Below, piece by piece: positions 1-12,214 of a stretch of 64,000 nt of DNA (positions are counted from its first letter, which is position 1; each line of letters starts with the position of its first letter). The position numbers and the translations under genes were made by a program. A model generated the notes under the pieces. That model saw only the letters and a program-made list of their open reading frames with translations. It had not been told where the DNA came from and made no database searches. The DNA comes from Tetradesmus obliquus (taxonomy: Eukaryota; Chlorophyta; Chlorophyceae; Sphaeropleales; Scenedesmaceae), in the NCBI GenBank assembly GCA_030272155.1, contig CP126196.1, positions 5,208,501 through 5,272,500 on the forward strand, in the 5' to 3' direction.

Positions 1-516
1 CTGCTGCCCCCGTCCTCGCACCTCATCCTCCTCAGATGGCTCCTCCTTCTTCTCCTCCTTGGCGGCAGCAGCGCCACCAGCAGCACCACCGGCAGCTGGG
101 GCGGCAGCCACAGCAGCGCCACCGGATGGCACAGACTGCAGCTTCTCCCTGCCAGCAGCAATGAGCTCGCTGATGTCCTTGCCCTCCAGCTCCTTCAGGA
201 GCCTCTCCACGTCGGCAGCATCAGCCTCCACGCCGACTGCGAGACAAAGGGCATACATGGGTTAGATCAAGCGGGGAGGGAGGCCAGCATGTGCGGGGCA
301 GGCGACAGACTGCGGCGACTGCTGCTGTTTAAGCCAGACTACTACTGCAGCGCACCTGAGCCCAGGATCGCCTTCACATCATCTGCAGTTGGGTTGGCCT
401 TGCCACCCAGAACGGCCTGCGAGCAACAATAAGCTTCAGCACGCCATTCGGGTTTGCTGGTGGCCTGCCATGCGTGCTTCAAAGCTCACCAGCAGCACAG
501 CGGAGACCACACGCAT
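1..516 (-). CDS. RPP2: 60S acidic ribosomal protein P2 (3' end outside window)
   Basis: Lateral-stalk protein of the cytosolic large ribosomal subunit, which recruits translation GTPases as a P1/P2 dimer on P0. Three exons join in phase on the minus strand: 516-490, 416-356 and 236-22. A GTGCG donor at 21 implies one more exon beyond the window. The spliced protein starts [14 protein letters not shown], continues with [15 protein letters not shown] and [20 protein letters not shown], which is the conserved P2 N-terminal dimerisation domain, then an Ala/Gly-rich hinge and an acidic [13 protein letters not shown] stretch. Only the usual C-terminal MGFSLFD-type tail is missing, presumably on the next exon. 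The 27-nt first exon is too short to appear as an ORF but gives the expected start exactly. No duplicated exon fragments are visible here, unlike several neighbours. It is transcribed divergently from the gene starting at 2350. Confidence 0.9.
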
Positions 517-2349
517 CTTGCTTGTGTCCGTGAGATTTCTCTCGACTTTAACCGCTTAGCTGAAAGGGGAAGGTCGAGGGTGGCACTAGACGCTTTGTGC
601 ACTGAGACGGCCGGAAACCTGCGTGGCAAAACCCGCCAGCTCTCAACACCCGCACTGTGCTTAAGCTTGCTAGCAACGATGTGTTGTACCTGATACTGCA
701 GTGCATAAGCGTGCTCGGGGATGCTTGCGGCAACAGCAGTAACCAAGCTACTTGCTGGGCTGGGCACTGTGCCCCGTTGCTGCTCACGCTGTTGCACCGA
801 CAGTTTCACAAACGTTTCACCAGGGTGCATGCCCTTGCAATTGAACTCCAGGTCAACCGTGGCTTTGCAGTGCCACAGCACCAACAGGCAGCATGCAGGC
901 TCACTCCAGACTCGTGCGCTGCGCTGCAGCCAGGTGGAGCTGAAATAGTCAGGTGCTGCTTCTCCACGCGCCAACCTTATGAATGCATTGTGTGTTATGT
1001 TATTTATATGCATCCTGATCAGCAGGTCCCGCCAGCCAGCAGTTTGCAGCCAGCTGTGCTGTCCACAGCTGCAACTGCAAGCAGCTGATGCCACTGACCA
1101 TCGAAGGTGACCACGTACCATGTATGACAGACATCAGATGCCACCTGGTGTGCACACGTGCGTGGTGCCTGCATGTGGGACTGTAAATCTTGCAGCAACA
1201 CAGTTCACGTCCCGATATTATGAATGCTTTCGACGCGCTTCTCGACTGAAACGTGCTGAGGATACTTCCATGCTTTCATGCTATATGCAAACTCTCTGTG
1301 AACAGTGTGCAAACACAGCGCCGCCTGCAGCTGCTTTATGCAGACTTTGAGAGTATGCAAATAGGACGATTCTAAGCATGGTAAAAGCATAACTGCGCAG
1401 CTTCAAGCAATGCTGGTCCAGAAGCCCCCCGCCCTAGGGCTCCTGGCGCTCCAAGTGGGCTGAGCATGCAGGCACAGCAGTCTAGAAGCACAGGATCATG
1501 CATGAAGGCTGCCGCAGACAGTGTTTTGGTGGGTGGCGGGGGCATGGCGCATTTGATTATGTTGTACTGGCTTTTGAATGTGCATACGAGTATGCGTACA
1601 GCTGCACGGTGGCTGTGTCCTGTCATATGCACTGCTCCTGCCCCACCAGGCTGGTGCCACCAGTGGTGGCCCTCAGCTCAATATAGCAGCAATGATAGCA
1701 GTGTGTGTGTGTGCCGTTTGTGGCCAAACCACTCCATGAAGGTACATGCTGATGCTGGCCGCGTTATTGGGCAGCATTACTCTGCTTCAGATGGCCCTGG
1801 GCAAGTACAGTTGTACTGAGTACATGTAGTCAGCAGCAGCAGCTGCAGCAGGCAGTACAGCAGCCTCGTTGCACACACTAGTGTGTTGCAGGTCAAGTGC
1901 ACATGGTCGGTGGGGCTGAAGAATTCATATAGTTGCATGCTTGCTGCTGTTCAATTGGACAAAGTGTATGCTTGCTGTCGATGCATGCCAGTGACCTGCA
2001 CTACGGTAGTGCTGGCCCATGCCCGTGCTGGTTGTCATAATTGCAACAACTAAATGGCACCCGCGTTTTCTCAAGTAACTAAATCGCTTGCTGTGGGCAA
2101 CGGCAGGCCCTCGCTGCCTCACTGGGTCATGGCACTTCGCACTCGCACCCGAGATACCTGACAGCCAGCTGATGGACTTGAGATCTGTATCCCGTAGGCC
2201 TTACATTGACCCTCCTCAGAACTTTGAACAACACAATTACTCAATCGCTTACTTTGGTGTCCCTTGATAGTTCATCTAGGAGGCCCTCTTGTCAGCGTGC
2301 TGCGCGTTCACTTAGATCGTTAGCTGCAATCGGCAATTGACTATTCGAG
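517..2349. other. Divergent intergenic region between RPP2 and the split-barrel gene
   Basis: About 1.8 kb separates the start codons of two divergently transcribed genes, so it must hold both promoters and 5' leaders. Open frames on both strands lack recognisable domains, transit peptides or matching splice boundaries, and I could not support a gene. Sequence is less triplet-rich than most of the window. I recognise no specific promoter element. Confidence 0.5.
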
Positions 2350-3139
2350 ATGCAGTCACAGCAACTTCTCGCAGCAGGACGCAGCCGGCCATGCTTGGGT
2401 GTGGCACTGAGGCAACAGCTGCGTAAGCCAGCCCTGCTGTGCCGAGCAAACAGCAATGGAAATGGCGTCACATGCCCCACACCAGCTGAAACTGCGAGAA
2501 CTGTAGCTGACCTATGCACTGAAGGTGAGCTGAGACATGCATGCAGCTGGTGCTATAGCCTGCTGGTGAAGCTGCGTAGCATCTGAAGGGACATTGCTGC
2601 ATCTAGCACATGGTTGCATCGCCATTGTGCACAACCCACAGCTTTGGTGGTTTCACAGTTCAGCTGCATATTCAGCAGCTGCAATTCAGCAGGCAGGACG
2701 CAGTCATCAGGGAGCTTAGAAGGTGGCTGCAGACTGTGCAGCTGTAAGCAGTATCAGCTCAAAACAGCACCGGTTGTGGCTGCACACTGCCAGCAGCTGT
2801 GCCTTATTAACAACACAGCGCCAGCCGCGTGTGCTGTGGTGCCATTTGCGCTGTCATAGTTGTCACGGCAACCCTAGCAAGCCCCTGCCAGCCAAGCCCC
2901 TGGTCATCAATCCATTGTTTGTCGCAAGACATGCAAGCCGCGCCACAAGCTGGCTTGGAATTGCACAAGGTTCACGTGCACGCTAGTGACACAGCAAAGC
3001 ACTAGCGTCTTCTTGCCGGCGTGCCAGTCTTAGATGTGCATCCACACACCCTGCATTCTGCAAGCACTTGAGCTGGGTACACAGTCCCTCACAACGCGTG
3101 TCACAGTCCCTCACAACGCGATTGCTGCGCATAACGCGT

Positions 3140-3170
<31 letters not shown>

Positions 3171-5499
3171 TGCTGCTGCTGCTGCTGCTGCTGCCTTTAT
3201 CACGTGTTTCCAGGCTCGCTGTGCACCGTGACAGCTGACGGCCTGCCCCTAGCCGTGCCCGTGGCTTACAGCCTTGACGCAGCAGGCAACCCTGTGCTAC
3301 AGCTGGTGGCAGGATCAGCAGAAGCCTCTGCCCTGCAGGCCAGCCGCCGATGCAGCCTGCTGGTGCAGCCGGCCTCATTCCCGGCACGCAGCCTGGGCAG
3401 TGTTGCGCTGCAGGGCGCAGCGGCAGCAGTGGACGGCCAGGAGGGTGCCCCCAGCGGCAGCTGCCTGGTGACGCTGGCGGTGGACGGTGCCACGTACTAC
3501 GGTGGCCTGGACGCGGTGAGTGGCTTGCTGCTGAGCTTCGCAGCGCAAGTAGTTTGGGTTACATGTGGGTTGCTTTATACAAGGTTTCTATGGTACAAGC
3601 CGGTGGTTGTTCTGAGGGCGCAGCTTGGGCAGTGTTGCGCAGCAGCAGCGGACGGCCAGGAGGGTGCGCCGGCTGGCAGCTGCCTGGTGACGCTGGCAGT
3701 GGATGGGGCAACTTACTACGGCGGCCTGGACGCGGTGAGTGGCGTGCTATACTGAGCTTTGCAGCGCAAAGTATTCGGGATTATGTCTGGCTGTCCTGGT
3801 AAGGTTTGCAAGATGTAGCCGGCCTTTTTCCTGGCAGCTGCCTGGTGACGTTGGCGGTGGATGGTGCCACCTACTACGGCGGGCTCGACGCGGTGAGTGG
3901 CGTGCTGCTGAGCTTCGCAGTACAAGTAGTTTGGGTTACGTGTGGGTTGCTTTCTAACAGGGTGTGTATGGTGCAGCCGGTGGTTGTTCTCGGGGCGCAG
4001 CCTGGGCAGTGTTGCGCAGCAGCAGCGGACGGCCAGGAGGGTGCGCCGGCTGGCCGCTGCCTGGTGACGCTGGCAGTGGACGGCGCAACTTACTACGGCG
4101 GCCTGGACGCGGTGAGTGCGGGGTTGGTGCATTTGTTCTGTTCTGAGTGTGTTTCTGATGAAATTGTGGCAGCCGCCTGGTGATGGTGGCTGTGGACGGC
4201 GCCACGTACTAAGGCGGCCTGGATGCGGTGAGTGGCGTGCTATACTGAGCTTTGCAGCGCGAAGCATTGGGGGTTATGTCTGGCTGTCTTGGTAAGGTTT
4301 GCAAGATGCAGCCGACCTCTTTCCCTGCTGGCAGCTGCCTGGTGACGCTAGCGGTGGATGGGGCAACTTACTGTGGCGCCCTGGGACGCGGTAAGTGAGG
4401 AAACCATGGTTTTGGTGGATGTGCTGGCGCATAGCAGTGTCCTTTCTGAAGCGCATGAAGATGTGGGCTGTTTCATAATGTTTCTGGTGTGATCGCGGCA
4501 GCTGCGTGGTGATGCTGGCGGTGGATGGGCCGTGTACTATGGTGGTCTGGATGGGGTGAGTGAGGGGTGTGGTGGGCGTTCTGTAGCTGCCACCGTGTGC
4601 GGCCCGCACACGGGCTGGCTGTGCCTGGCGAGGAACAGCATGCAGCAGAGCCTTGTTTATTTGGCAACTCGCAATGCATGCATTTCAGCATACTGACTCA
4701 TAACAGCGCTGAATCAGCGCGCGCTGTGTGTGTTGCAAGAGCAGGTGGTCAGCTTGCTATGTGTCACCACATAGTACTTGACCCGCACCCGCTGACAGCG
4801 CCTGTGTATGCTGCCCCATCTCTTGTTTTGATTTGAAATTGCAGGCCGCACACGGGCTGGCTGTGCCTGGCGAGGAGTACCATGCGGCTGAGCCTTGTTC
4901 ATGTGGCAACTCACAAGTATGCTGCCTCGTGTCTTGTTTCATTGGGTGCAGGCTGCGCATGGCCTGGCTGTGCCTGGCGAGGAGTACCATGCGGCTGAGC
5001 CTTGTTCATGTGGCAACTCATAAGTATGCTGCCCCATCTCGTGTTTCATTGTGTGCAGGCCGCACATGGCCTGGCTGTGCCTGGCGAGGAGTACCATGCG
5101 GCTGAGCCAGACCTGCTGAGGCAGTCAGCCAGCACACTCATCAACACTTGGAACAGGTGCGGCAAGCGCCGGGTGCTGCCTTGCTTCGGCTAGATGGTTG
5201 GTTCACTATTGACCTGGAACCGGCACGGGTAGATGGTTGGCTTACTGTTCACATGGAGCACAAGCGGCAGCACGCACAGCAGGGTTTGCTGCTGCTGTGG
5301 GCAGGCAAGTGCTGCTGCTGGCTGGCAGTAGAGTAGCACAGGAGGGTGGGTGCAGCTGACTGTGCAGGGCTGGCAGCGTGCCGCTGGGAGCTGGCACCAC
5401 ACAGCCGGAAGCTTTTGCTCACAGGACAGCAGCTTGCAAGCAGACAGTGAGGCACCTGCAGTGCTTTGCCAGCAAACTGCCTTGCATCACCCAGACGTG

Positions 5500-5536
<37 letters not shown>

Positions 5537-5867
5537 CCGTGCTGCCTGCTGCCTGCTGCAGCGAGCGTGCTGAGGACATCTACCGCATCATGGCGCTGCA
5601 ACACTGCTGTGATTACATGCTTGCATCACCATGACATGCTGTTGCTGCTGCTGCTGCTGTGCGTGCTCCCTGTGCAGCGAGCGTGCTGAGGACATCAACC
5701 ACATTGTGGCGCTGCAACACTGCTGTGATTACATGCTTGCATCACCATGACATGCTGCTGCTGCTGCTGCTGCTGTGCGTGCTCCCTGTGCAGCGAGCGT
5801 GCTGAGGACATCTACCGCATCGTGGCGCTGCAGCTGGGCGTGCCGCTGATCGAGGTGAGCCGCTGCG

Positions 5868-5915
<48 letters not shown>

Positions 5916-6410
5916 GCGTTACTGCGGCAGCAGCAGCAGCAGCGAGCGCAAGCGCCTGTGCAGCCACATATTGTATATGGCTCATTTGCAGTGCATATGG
6001 CAGCGCAGCTCAGTGCTGCCTGCAGCATGTTTTTCTAAACAGCGCAGCCCTTTGGGGTGGACATTCTACGACGCAGGCACACAGCAGCCCCACCACCCAC
6101 TGGTCCTGTGAGCAGTGTGTCACGCCTCTGTGCCGCTGCTGTTCCCTGTGGTTGCCCTGCCACACTTTTGATGCTGCCGCAGATGCTGTATGCGGAGCTG
6201 CTGTGGGTTGACCGGCTGGGCATGTATGTGCGCGCCGAGGTGCTGGGCCGGCAGCCTGCCGTGGTGCGCGTGCCCTTCCACCGGCCTGTGCTTGACGAGC
6301 GCGATGCGCGCAGCGTGGTGACGATGGCGAGTCATATCAGCTGGGAGGCGGACCGGAAGTATGTGCCGCCGCCGCTGCCTACACCTACACCGGCCGGCAG
6401 CAACAACTAG
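2350..6410 (+). CDS. Plastid FMN-binding split-barrel / DUF2470 protein (GluTR-binding-protein/HugZ-like)
   Basis: Five exons join in phase: 2350-2524, 3214-3515, 5059-5156, 5794-5854 and 6183-6410, giving about 287 residues. The N-terminus (MQSQQLLAAGRSRPC, then a basic Leu-rich stretch) looks like a plastid transit peptide. Exon 2 encodes a pyridoxamine-phosphate-oxidase-like split barrel (GSLCTVTADGLPLAVPVAYS, later CLVTLAVDGATYYGGLDA). Exons 3-5 encode a DUF2470-like domain (LINTWNSERAEDIYRI, then LLWVDRLGMYVRAEVLG and RVPFHRPVLDERDAR). This pairing is typical of HugZ-like haem-utilisation proteins and of the plant glutamyl-tRNA-reductase-binding protein; the tetrapyrrole role is inferred from family. 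Introns 2, 3 and 4 hold arrays of partial exon copies listed separately. The model uses the copies that give one continuous frame; including any other copy is an untested alternative. It ends convergent with SLBP. Confidence 0.8.
3516..4560 (+). repeat. Six partial copies of exon 2 3' end + donor inside intron 2
   Basis: After the real exon 2 end at 3515, the segment encoding CLVTLAVDGATYYGGLDA and its GT donor recurs with exon ends at about 3734, 3892, 4111, 4227, 4390 and 4555. Spacing is 219, 158, 219, 116, 163 and 165 bp. Donors stay recognisable (GTGAGT, GTAAGT), while the copy ending at 4227 has a TAA in the TYYGG codons and later copies carry further changes. Copies become more diverged towards the 3' side. 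Confidence 0.85.
4590..5058 (+). repeat. Partial copies of exon 3 acceptor + 5' half upstream of exon 3
   Basis: The acceptor plus codons for AAHGLAVPGEEYHAAEP appear with starts at 4845 and 4952 before the real exon at 5059, a constant 107-bp period. A more diverged copy begins near 4597. Each copy stops at the same place in the exon and re-enters intron-like sequence, so these are tandem duplications across the acceptor. Confidence 0.85.
5545..5793 (+). repeat. Two partial copies of exon 4 acceptor + 5' end upstream of exon 4
   Basis: The SERAEDIYRI-encoding exon start occurs after CAG at 5562 and 5678, then in the real exon at 5794, an exact 116-bp period. The copies share the following CAACACTGCTGTGATTACAT segment and a CTG tract, and diverge from the real exon after the GCGCTGCA codons. 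Confidence 0.85.
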
Positions 6411-7906
6411 GCGTGACGCGCTGCGGGGTGGTTGTGGTTGCGCGCAGCGAGTGGGGGTAGTGGTAGCTTTCGACGTTGTTGACCTATAGTGAGGTATGCA
6501 TGTGGTGTGCATGGCATCAGCCGCTCAATGAGTTGTGGCCCACAACCCGTCGGAGGCTGGCTGTTGTATTGTCATCTGCGATGATGTTGGTATTGGCGCG
6601 CTGTGTGGCAGTCGGCGGAATCGCAGCACCAAGCATGTATGCAGGGGCGAGGGCATGGCTGCGGCCTGTCAGTGCAGAGTCATGAGCACGGCTGCCTGGT
6701 GTGTGGTGTGCCCACATCAGCAGTTTCACTGCAAGTTTATTGCGTTTGCCAGAGCTAGCAGCTGCCAGGTTGTGCTCAGCCTGAGCACTGAGTGCTGCAG
6801 AGTATGGGATAAACATGATAAACGTGTAGCAAGATGTCATTGCCAACATCGTTGGCCGCGTGCCAAGCCATGCATTGGTGCTGCCTGCATGCGCTGCCTG
6901 CATGCCAGCTGCTGGCCTGGCTTCCAACATCCATGCGTTCATTGCAATGCGCAGTTGCGCAGCGTTGATGTTGCACACCAAACAGTGTGTTGCTGATGGA
7001 TGGCCTACAGGCTGGCTGGGCTTGAAACTCTTTGTGGCTGATCTTTAGTTGTGACACACTTTAACTCCTGAAGGCACTGCGGATGCTGACAGTAGTAGCC
7101 TGAGTGTAGCATACGAGCATCTGCTTGGACTGTTACTTACTAAATTTTCGAATTTCATCCCACATCAACGTGCAGGCGTGCTGCCCCTACCCCTAGACAC
7201 GCTGGCTTGCTACAGTGTACGTCGGACCTCCACACTTGATGCCAGCAGCATCAGCCACTGACCGTCACTGACTGACTGTACCACAGCTGTGGGCCACCAC
7301 AAACACACATATCAACACCGTCAACAGTGTCGTAGTTGGTGACTGACCCGCCCGTTACTTCAGAGACCAGCTGTTCTCGCCAGCCAGCCATTGCAACAAG
7401 GCTCATGCCCTGCTCCATGCAACAGCTCAGCCAGGCCGCGGCACCCTTTTGATGTGAAAGCATTTGAAAGCATTTGACTTTCATGTTGAAAGCATTTTGA
7501 CAAAAAAAACTAACGTGCAATGGTATGTCCCTGATGCCAGCCTAGGCTGAACCAGAGATAGCAACATGCAGCACACTCTATGCATCCAACGGTAAACGAA
7601 GTGCAGCCACACCTGGCACGATGGTTGCTGCAAGCAGGGGTGCAAGCAGAAGCCCCTAAAACGGTCATGTTACAAGCCCCTGCAATACTACCACAGTGGA
7701 CCTGCAGCGAGTATGGCACCAGCTGCGCAACTCTCAATTCCACCTGCACCTTCACCACGCTTAGCGTACAGTTGTACGCTGCTGGCAGCAGCTGCCAGTC
7801 TCTGCAGACTGCATCATCATCAGCGAAAGCATACAGCAGGCCCTGCCACGAGTGCATGATTCCAGCAGCACTGCTTGGTACTCTCAGCGAACAGCAGCAG
7901 GTAGCC
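6411..7906. other. Convergent intergenic region / 3' UTRs
   Basis: About 1.5 kb lies between two converging stop codons. It should contain both 3' untranslated regions. Open frames here are short, lack domains and have no splice partners. Apart from the candidate poly(A) signal at 7670-7674, I see no further element. Confidence 0.5.
7670..7674 (-). terminator. Candidate TGTAA poly(A) signal of SLBP
   Basis: On the minus strand the pentamer TGTAA lies about 235 nt after the SLBP stop. TGTAA is the usual chlorophyte polyadenylation signal. A pentamer can occur by chance, so this is a candidate only. Confidence 0.4.
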
Positions 7907-9466
7907 TTAGCAGTGCTTGGACGGCCGGCTGTCCACATCAGCCTGCAACACACAGCAGCAATGGCAGCACCGCATCAGCAGGCAGCGCCACAGAACTTGG
8001 ACGATAGGTAGCCTCACAGAAATGTGGACCACAGCAGATATGCAAGCCGCGTTCAGTGCACTGATGGCGTCTTCTGCATGCATTGCATGAGCTACAAAGC
8101 AGCAGCACCAGCGCAAACTATCGGCCAGGGCAAAACACCATGCGTTGCTGCTCACCTGGCTGCTGCTGCCGCGCTTGGCTGGCGTCAGCTGCCTGCTGCT
8201 GCCAGCCGCCAGGTCACCAGCAGCAGCCGCACAGTCAGGGGGCCTCCTGCCCGACCCCTCAGCAGGCAGCCCATCCTGCATCTCACGCTGCTGCTGCTGC
8301 TGCTGCTGGCTGCCGCCCTTGTAACTCGAACCGCCCCTGCTGCTGCTGCTGCCCCGGGGACCAGCAGACGGCCTACCGCTGCCGCTGCCATGGCGGTGCT
8401 CCTGGCTGCTGCGTGCTGCGCTGCGGCTGTTGTGGCTGTTATAACTGTTATATCGTGGCGGCTGGCCATACTCGCGCTCGTGATCTGCACCCGACTCGCC
8501 CCTGGCAGCACCCGTGTCATCCCTGCTGCTCTTGTGGCTGTTGCTGTGGTGCGCGATGCGCCGTGCCCCACTGCTGCCGCCCCCGCTGCGCTGCACCTCC
8601 TCCCTGCGGCCGCCGTGCCTGTGCTGCTGCCTGTCGCGCTCATCAGCCTGCTGCTGCTGCTGCGTCGGGCTGTGCTGCGTGGCCACTGGCGCTGCCTGCT
8701 CCTGCCTCTGCTGGCTGGCAGTGTCGTCCTGCCGCATGCGGCTGCTGCTGCTGCTGTGCTGCGGCTTGGCGGCGCTGCGCTTGTTGGCTCTCCAGCGGTT
8801 GCTGTTGGCGGCTGCTGCACGCGGCGCATCAGGCATGGCGGGTGCAGCATCCACCTGCAGGTGATAGGGGACGGACAAGCGGGACGCATCAAGACCAGCA
8901 AGCAACAGCACAGCAGCATGCGTGCAGTGACGCAGATGGCTGCATAAGCTGTTGTGGCGAAGGCATGCATGGTATGGTGTGCATGGTGCCAGCCGCTGGG
9001 TGCTCCCTGCGCTGCCGCAGCAGCAGGCAGGTGCACGGCCCACCTGCATGTCTGCGGCAGCTGCTGCTGCGCTGCTGTCGCCTGCTGCTGCTGCTGGCGC
9101 TGGCGCCTCCACATTGTCAAACTTGTGCAGGTGGCGCCTCCAGGCCTTCACCTGCAGGGCAGCAGCAGCAGCAGCCACGGGGACACGCACACAAGTGTTG
9201 GCGGGCACGGTATTCATTACAATCGTTACGCTTACCTTTGTTTGTCGCTGTCCTAATCGTATTTGTCATTTGCCGGCCACTTTGCTGAATCGCTTACATG
9301 CCAAATGCAACCTGTCTGTCAACAACGGGCATCAGGATTGAGCTGCAACATGGCACACAGCAGGTACAGTCACCAGCACAGTTCGGCGGTGCACCATGCA
9401 GCAGCACACATGCTGAGCGACGGAGTGCTGCAACATTCTCAAGTACAGCAGACGGTTATGCAATGT

Positions 9467-9508
<42 letters not shown>

Positions 9509-10070
9509 ACTCACGATGCCGTCCCAGGTGCGCTTGCTCATCTTGCGAGTGATGTCTGGTGTCGGGGGGTCGTGCTCCTTGCCCCGCAGCTTACGCTTGT
9601 GCCTGTGAAGCAGCAATAGACGGTGCCATTTCCGCGATCTCTTGCACACCTTAGCATCTGCTGTGGAAGGCTAATGCCATACACAGCACCAAAGCGTGCT
9701 GCAATGAGCTGGCTGCTGCTGTGTTGGGTGGTGCTGCCGCTGCATGCTGCAAGGCACTCACTTTGGCACCGCCTGCAGGTACCTCTCGTAGCCCAGGGTG
9801 TTCTTGCCGAAGTCTATCTGCTGCTGCCGTGCCATGAGGCGCTTGGGGTCGTTTTCAAACTCCTCATCCCCATCTGCTGCTGCTGACGGTTCTTCATCCT
9901 CCGCATCGCTGATGTCACCCCAGCGAACACCTGTGCAGTTATGTAAACATAGCTCAGCACTACCGATGATGTTCTGGGACAGAGAGCACGTGAGAGTCCC
10001 CAGACTGCTCACCATCAGGCAGGAGCGGGACAAAGCCACTTTCTGTAATTGCCTCTGCATGTGCTGCCAT
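7907..10070 (-). CDS. SLBP: Histone mRNA stem-loop-binding protein
   Basis: Binds the 3' stem-loop of replication-dependent histone mRNAs to direct their processing, export and translation. Six exons join in phase: 10070-10013, 9930-9762, 9602-9515, 9151-9044, 8854-8156 and 7942-7907, about 385 residues. The RNA-binding domain spans exons 2-4: RQQQIDFGKNTLGYERYLQ, then KEHDPPTPDITRKMSKRTWD, then VKAWRRHLHKFD. The phases match exactly at both junctions inside the motif. The family's Tyr/Asn/Thr/Gly core, TPD phospho-site context and WRR-LH ending are all present. Exon 2 begins with an acidic stretch (ISDAEDEEPSAAADGDEE). The long C-terminal tail (exon 5, 233 codons) is Ser/Gln/Arg-rich with RGG-like and His-rich segments and looks disordered. 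The start is the first ATG in the open frame; the frame stays open further 5', so extra N-terminal codons on another exon are possible. Confidence 0.92.
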
Positions 10071-12214
10071 GTTGAACTGAAACAGGTAGAACAGATTGGT
10101 TTCGAAGCTCTCAGAGTCCTTCCCGGGGGTAGGAACAGACGGTGCAAGCAGCAAAGCAACACGGAAGCGGGTGCAGCAGGTATCGTGTTTGCAGTGTTAG
10201 GTCGCGGCAAAGGAGAGACTTACACTTCAGAGTATAAGGTTTATTCAGAGCAAAGCGTGGCTACTCGTCAAAAGAATCAGTGCGGATGTCAGGTTTCAAA
10301 GCAATTCAAATGCTGCGGTGCAGGGTTCGAATTCAAACCTTCCTTCAACACATTTCCTGCAGTACTCCTGAACTGCTGCATTCCAATCCTGCTGCTTTGG
10401 GTGTATACAGTTGCAGTTGCGGGCAACTCTGTTCCATGCAGTGATGGGCAAAACAACACCACACATTGGCCCGTCACAGTCTGAAGGTGTTGAAGCACAC
10501 AGCCTCCGCCACTGGTCATCCTGGCAAGTCGTTTCTATTGCCCTTTGAGCTCCTCGTTGTATACAAGGGGTATAACGTGCAAGCAGGTCAATCATTGCAA
10601 GTATAATGCAGCATAATATCGTTCTGATGTCCAACAGCCAGTTACAAAGCCATCAGCCGGCCGGCGGCCCATGGGCAGCACTTCTGCTGCACAACTAGTA
10701 GTGTGCGCACTGGCACGTGCCATCACACCAACCACAGATAAGATACGAAGGTAAGGCACACGATAAAGGGCATAGCGATGCCAGTGACTTCACAAACTAC
10801 CAAATATAAACACAGAACAACGCTTTTGTTGCCCGCAGTACATTCATCATTGGTTTGGCGATGACAAGCTCGTGTACAGTCACAAACCATTACCACACCC
10901 CATCACGGTGCACTAGCAGTGCCGCGCGTCCTGGCAACTGCTGGATGCCCCATGCCCTGCTGAAATATATACATCACACCAACAAGCTCCTACCACACCT
11001 AAGCCATCTTGTGGCACAAACTAAATCACCTCCAGATGGCGAGCCATAACAGCAGCTGGGCATATGCACGATGGTGTTGTTATGCTGCGTGCACCATGCT
11101 TTCAAATGCCTGGCAGAGTGCAGCTGCTGGCTGCCTGCAAGGTGGCTTGCACCTTGCAGCACTAGCGTCTCACGTGTGCTGCCCCTGCCGCATCTGCAAT
11201 GATGATATATAGAGCGAGCTGATGCACTGCACTGCTTGCAACGCCGCAGCGCACGAAAAGCAATGAACGGCACTGTATGCGCCCCGCAGCGCGGGCATAA
11301 ACACAACAGAGCATCACAGGTTCACGATCAGTGTGTGGTCAGTGCAACACTAGCCAGCCACAGCCGCTCTGCCAGCACCAATGTGCGGCCGCGCAGGTGC
11401 TAGCCACACACGGCAGCAATCTCTATGCAAGCTGCTGCAAGGCGGCCCCACGGCCAACACAAATGCTCTAAAAAAGAGAGATGACAGGCGTGGCAAACGG
11501 GTCGTATGTGCGTTGAACAGTGTCAGCGGCCCTGCAGTAATACACTACCCTACCCTATAGGCTGTGCAGGCGAGCCAGCAGCGGCCAGCTGCCCGCACTG
11601 CACACACCAGTTGGGCCCATGCACATGCATGCATGCAAACACACCTAGCTATGTACGGTTATAACACATGCACACCCAGGCGCTGCAATAAGCCAGGCGG
11701 CAGCCCCACTGAAGCTACAGCCAGCCAGCTACAGCCAGCCAGCTACACACTGAAGCGGCAGTCAGCCAGCAGCCACTGCCACCGCTTGCTTGTTGCAACA
11801 GCCCCCTCTCAGGCAGATCATTTGCACACACACCCGCACACTGTGCACTGTGCACACGCACATTTGCATCAACAGATCCAAGTGCACTCGTAAGTCTCGT
11901 CCAAGGCTGATCAACGTACATGCGCCGCAACTGCCCTGACATGCATAGGCCAGCTGCCAGCGCCAGGGAGTTGGACTCCTGACTGCCAACCGCAGATGCT
12001 GGCACTGCTGCAGCGGCGCCGCCTGCCGCTGCCACGGCCGCCAGCAGCAGCACAGCACAGCACAGCTAGCCAGCCGCTGATCGCCTCCTGAGCCGCTGCA
12101 GCCAGCACACGCGCACGACTCTCGCTGCGCACGGGACTGTCGCTGCACATCCTGAGCAACTGCTCAGCCACGCGAGCCTACACATCGCAGCAGCACATCA
12201 TCTATAACCATCAT
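10071..12214. other. Intergenic region upstream of SLBP
   Basis: About 2.1 kb between the SLBP start and the stop of the next minus-strand gene. It should hold the SLBP promoter and leader and the 3' UTR of the membrane-protein gene. The sequence is less GC- and triplet-rich than the genes. No ORF with a recognisable domain or consistent splicing was found. Confidence 0.5.

Noticed and set aside
7907..9217. One uninterrupted 436-codon minus-strand ORF
   Set aside because: It reads through introns. The conserved SLBP motifs require splicing at 9151, 9044, 8854, 8156 and 7942, so only parts of the frame are coding.
8083..9288. 400-codon plus-strand Cys/Ala-rich ORF
   Set aside because: Antisense shadow of the SLBP gene created by CAG/CTG bias; no domain.
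10318..10342. tRNA B-box-like GGGTTCGAATTCAAACC
   Set aside because: No matching A box or acceptor stem around it.
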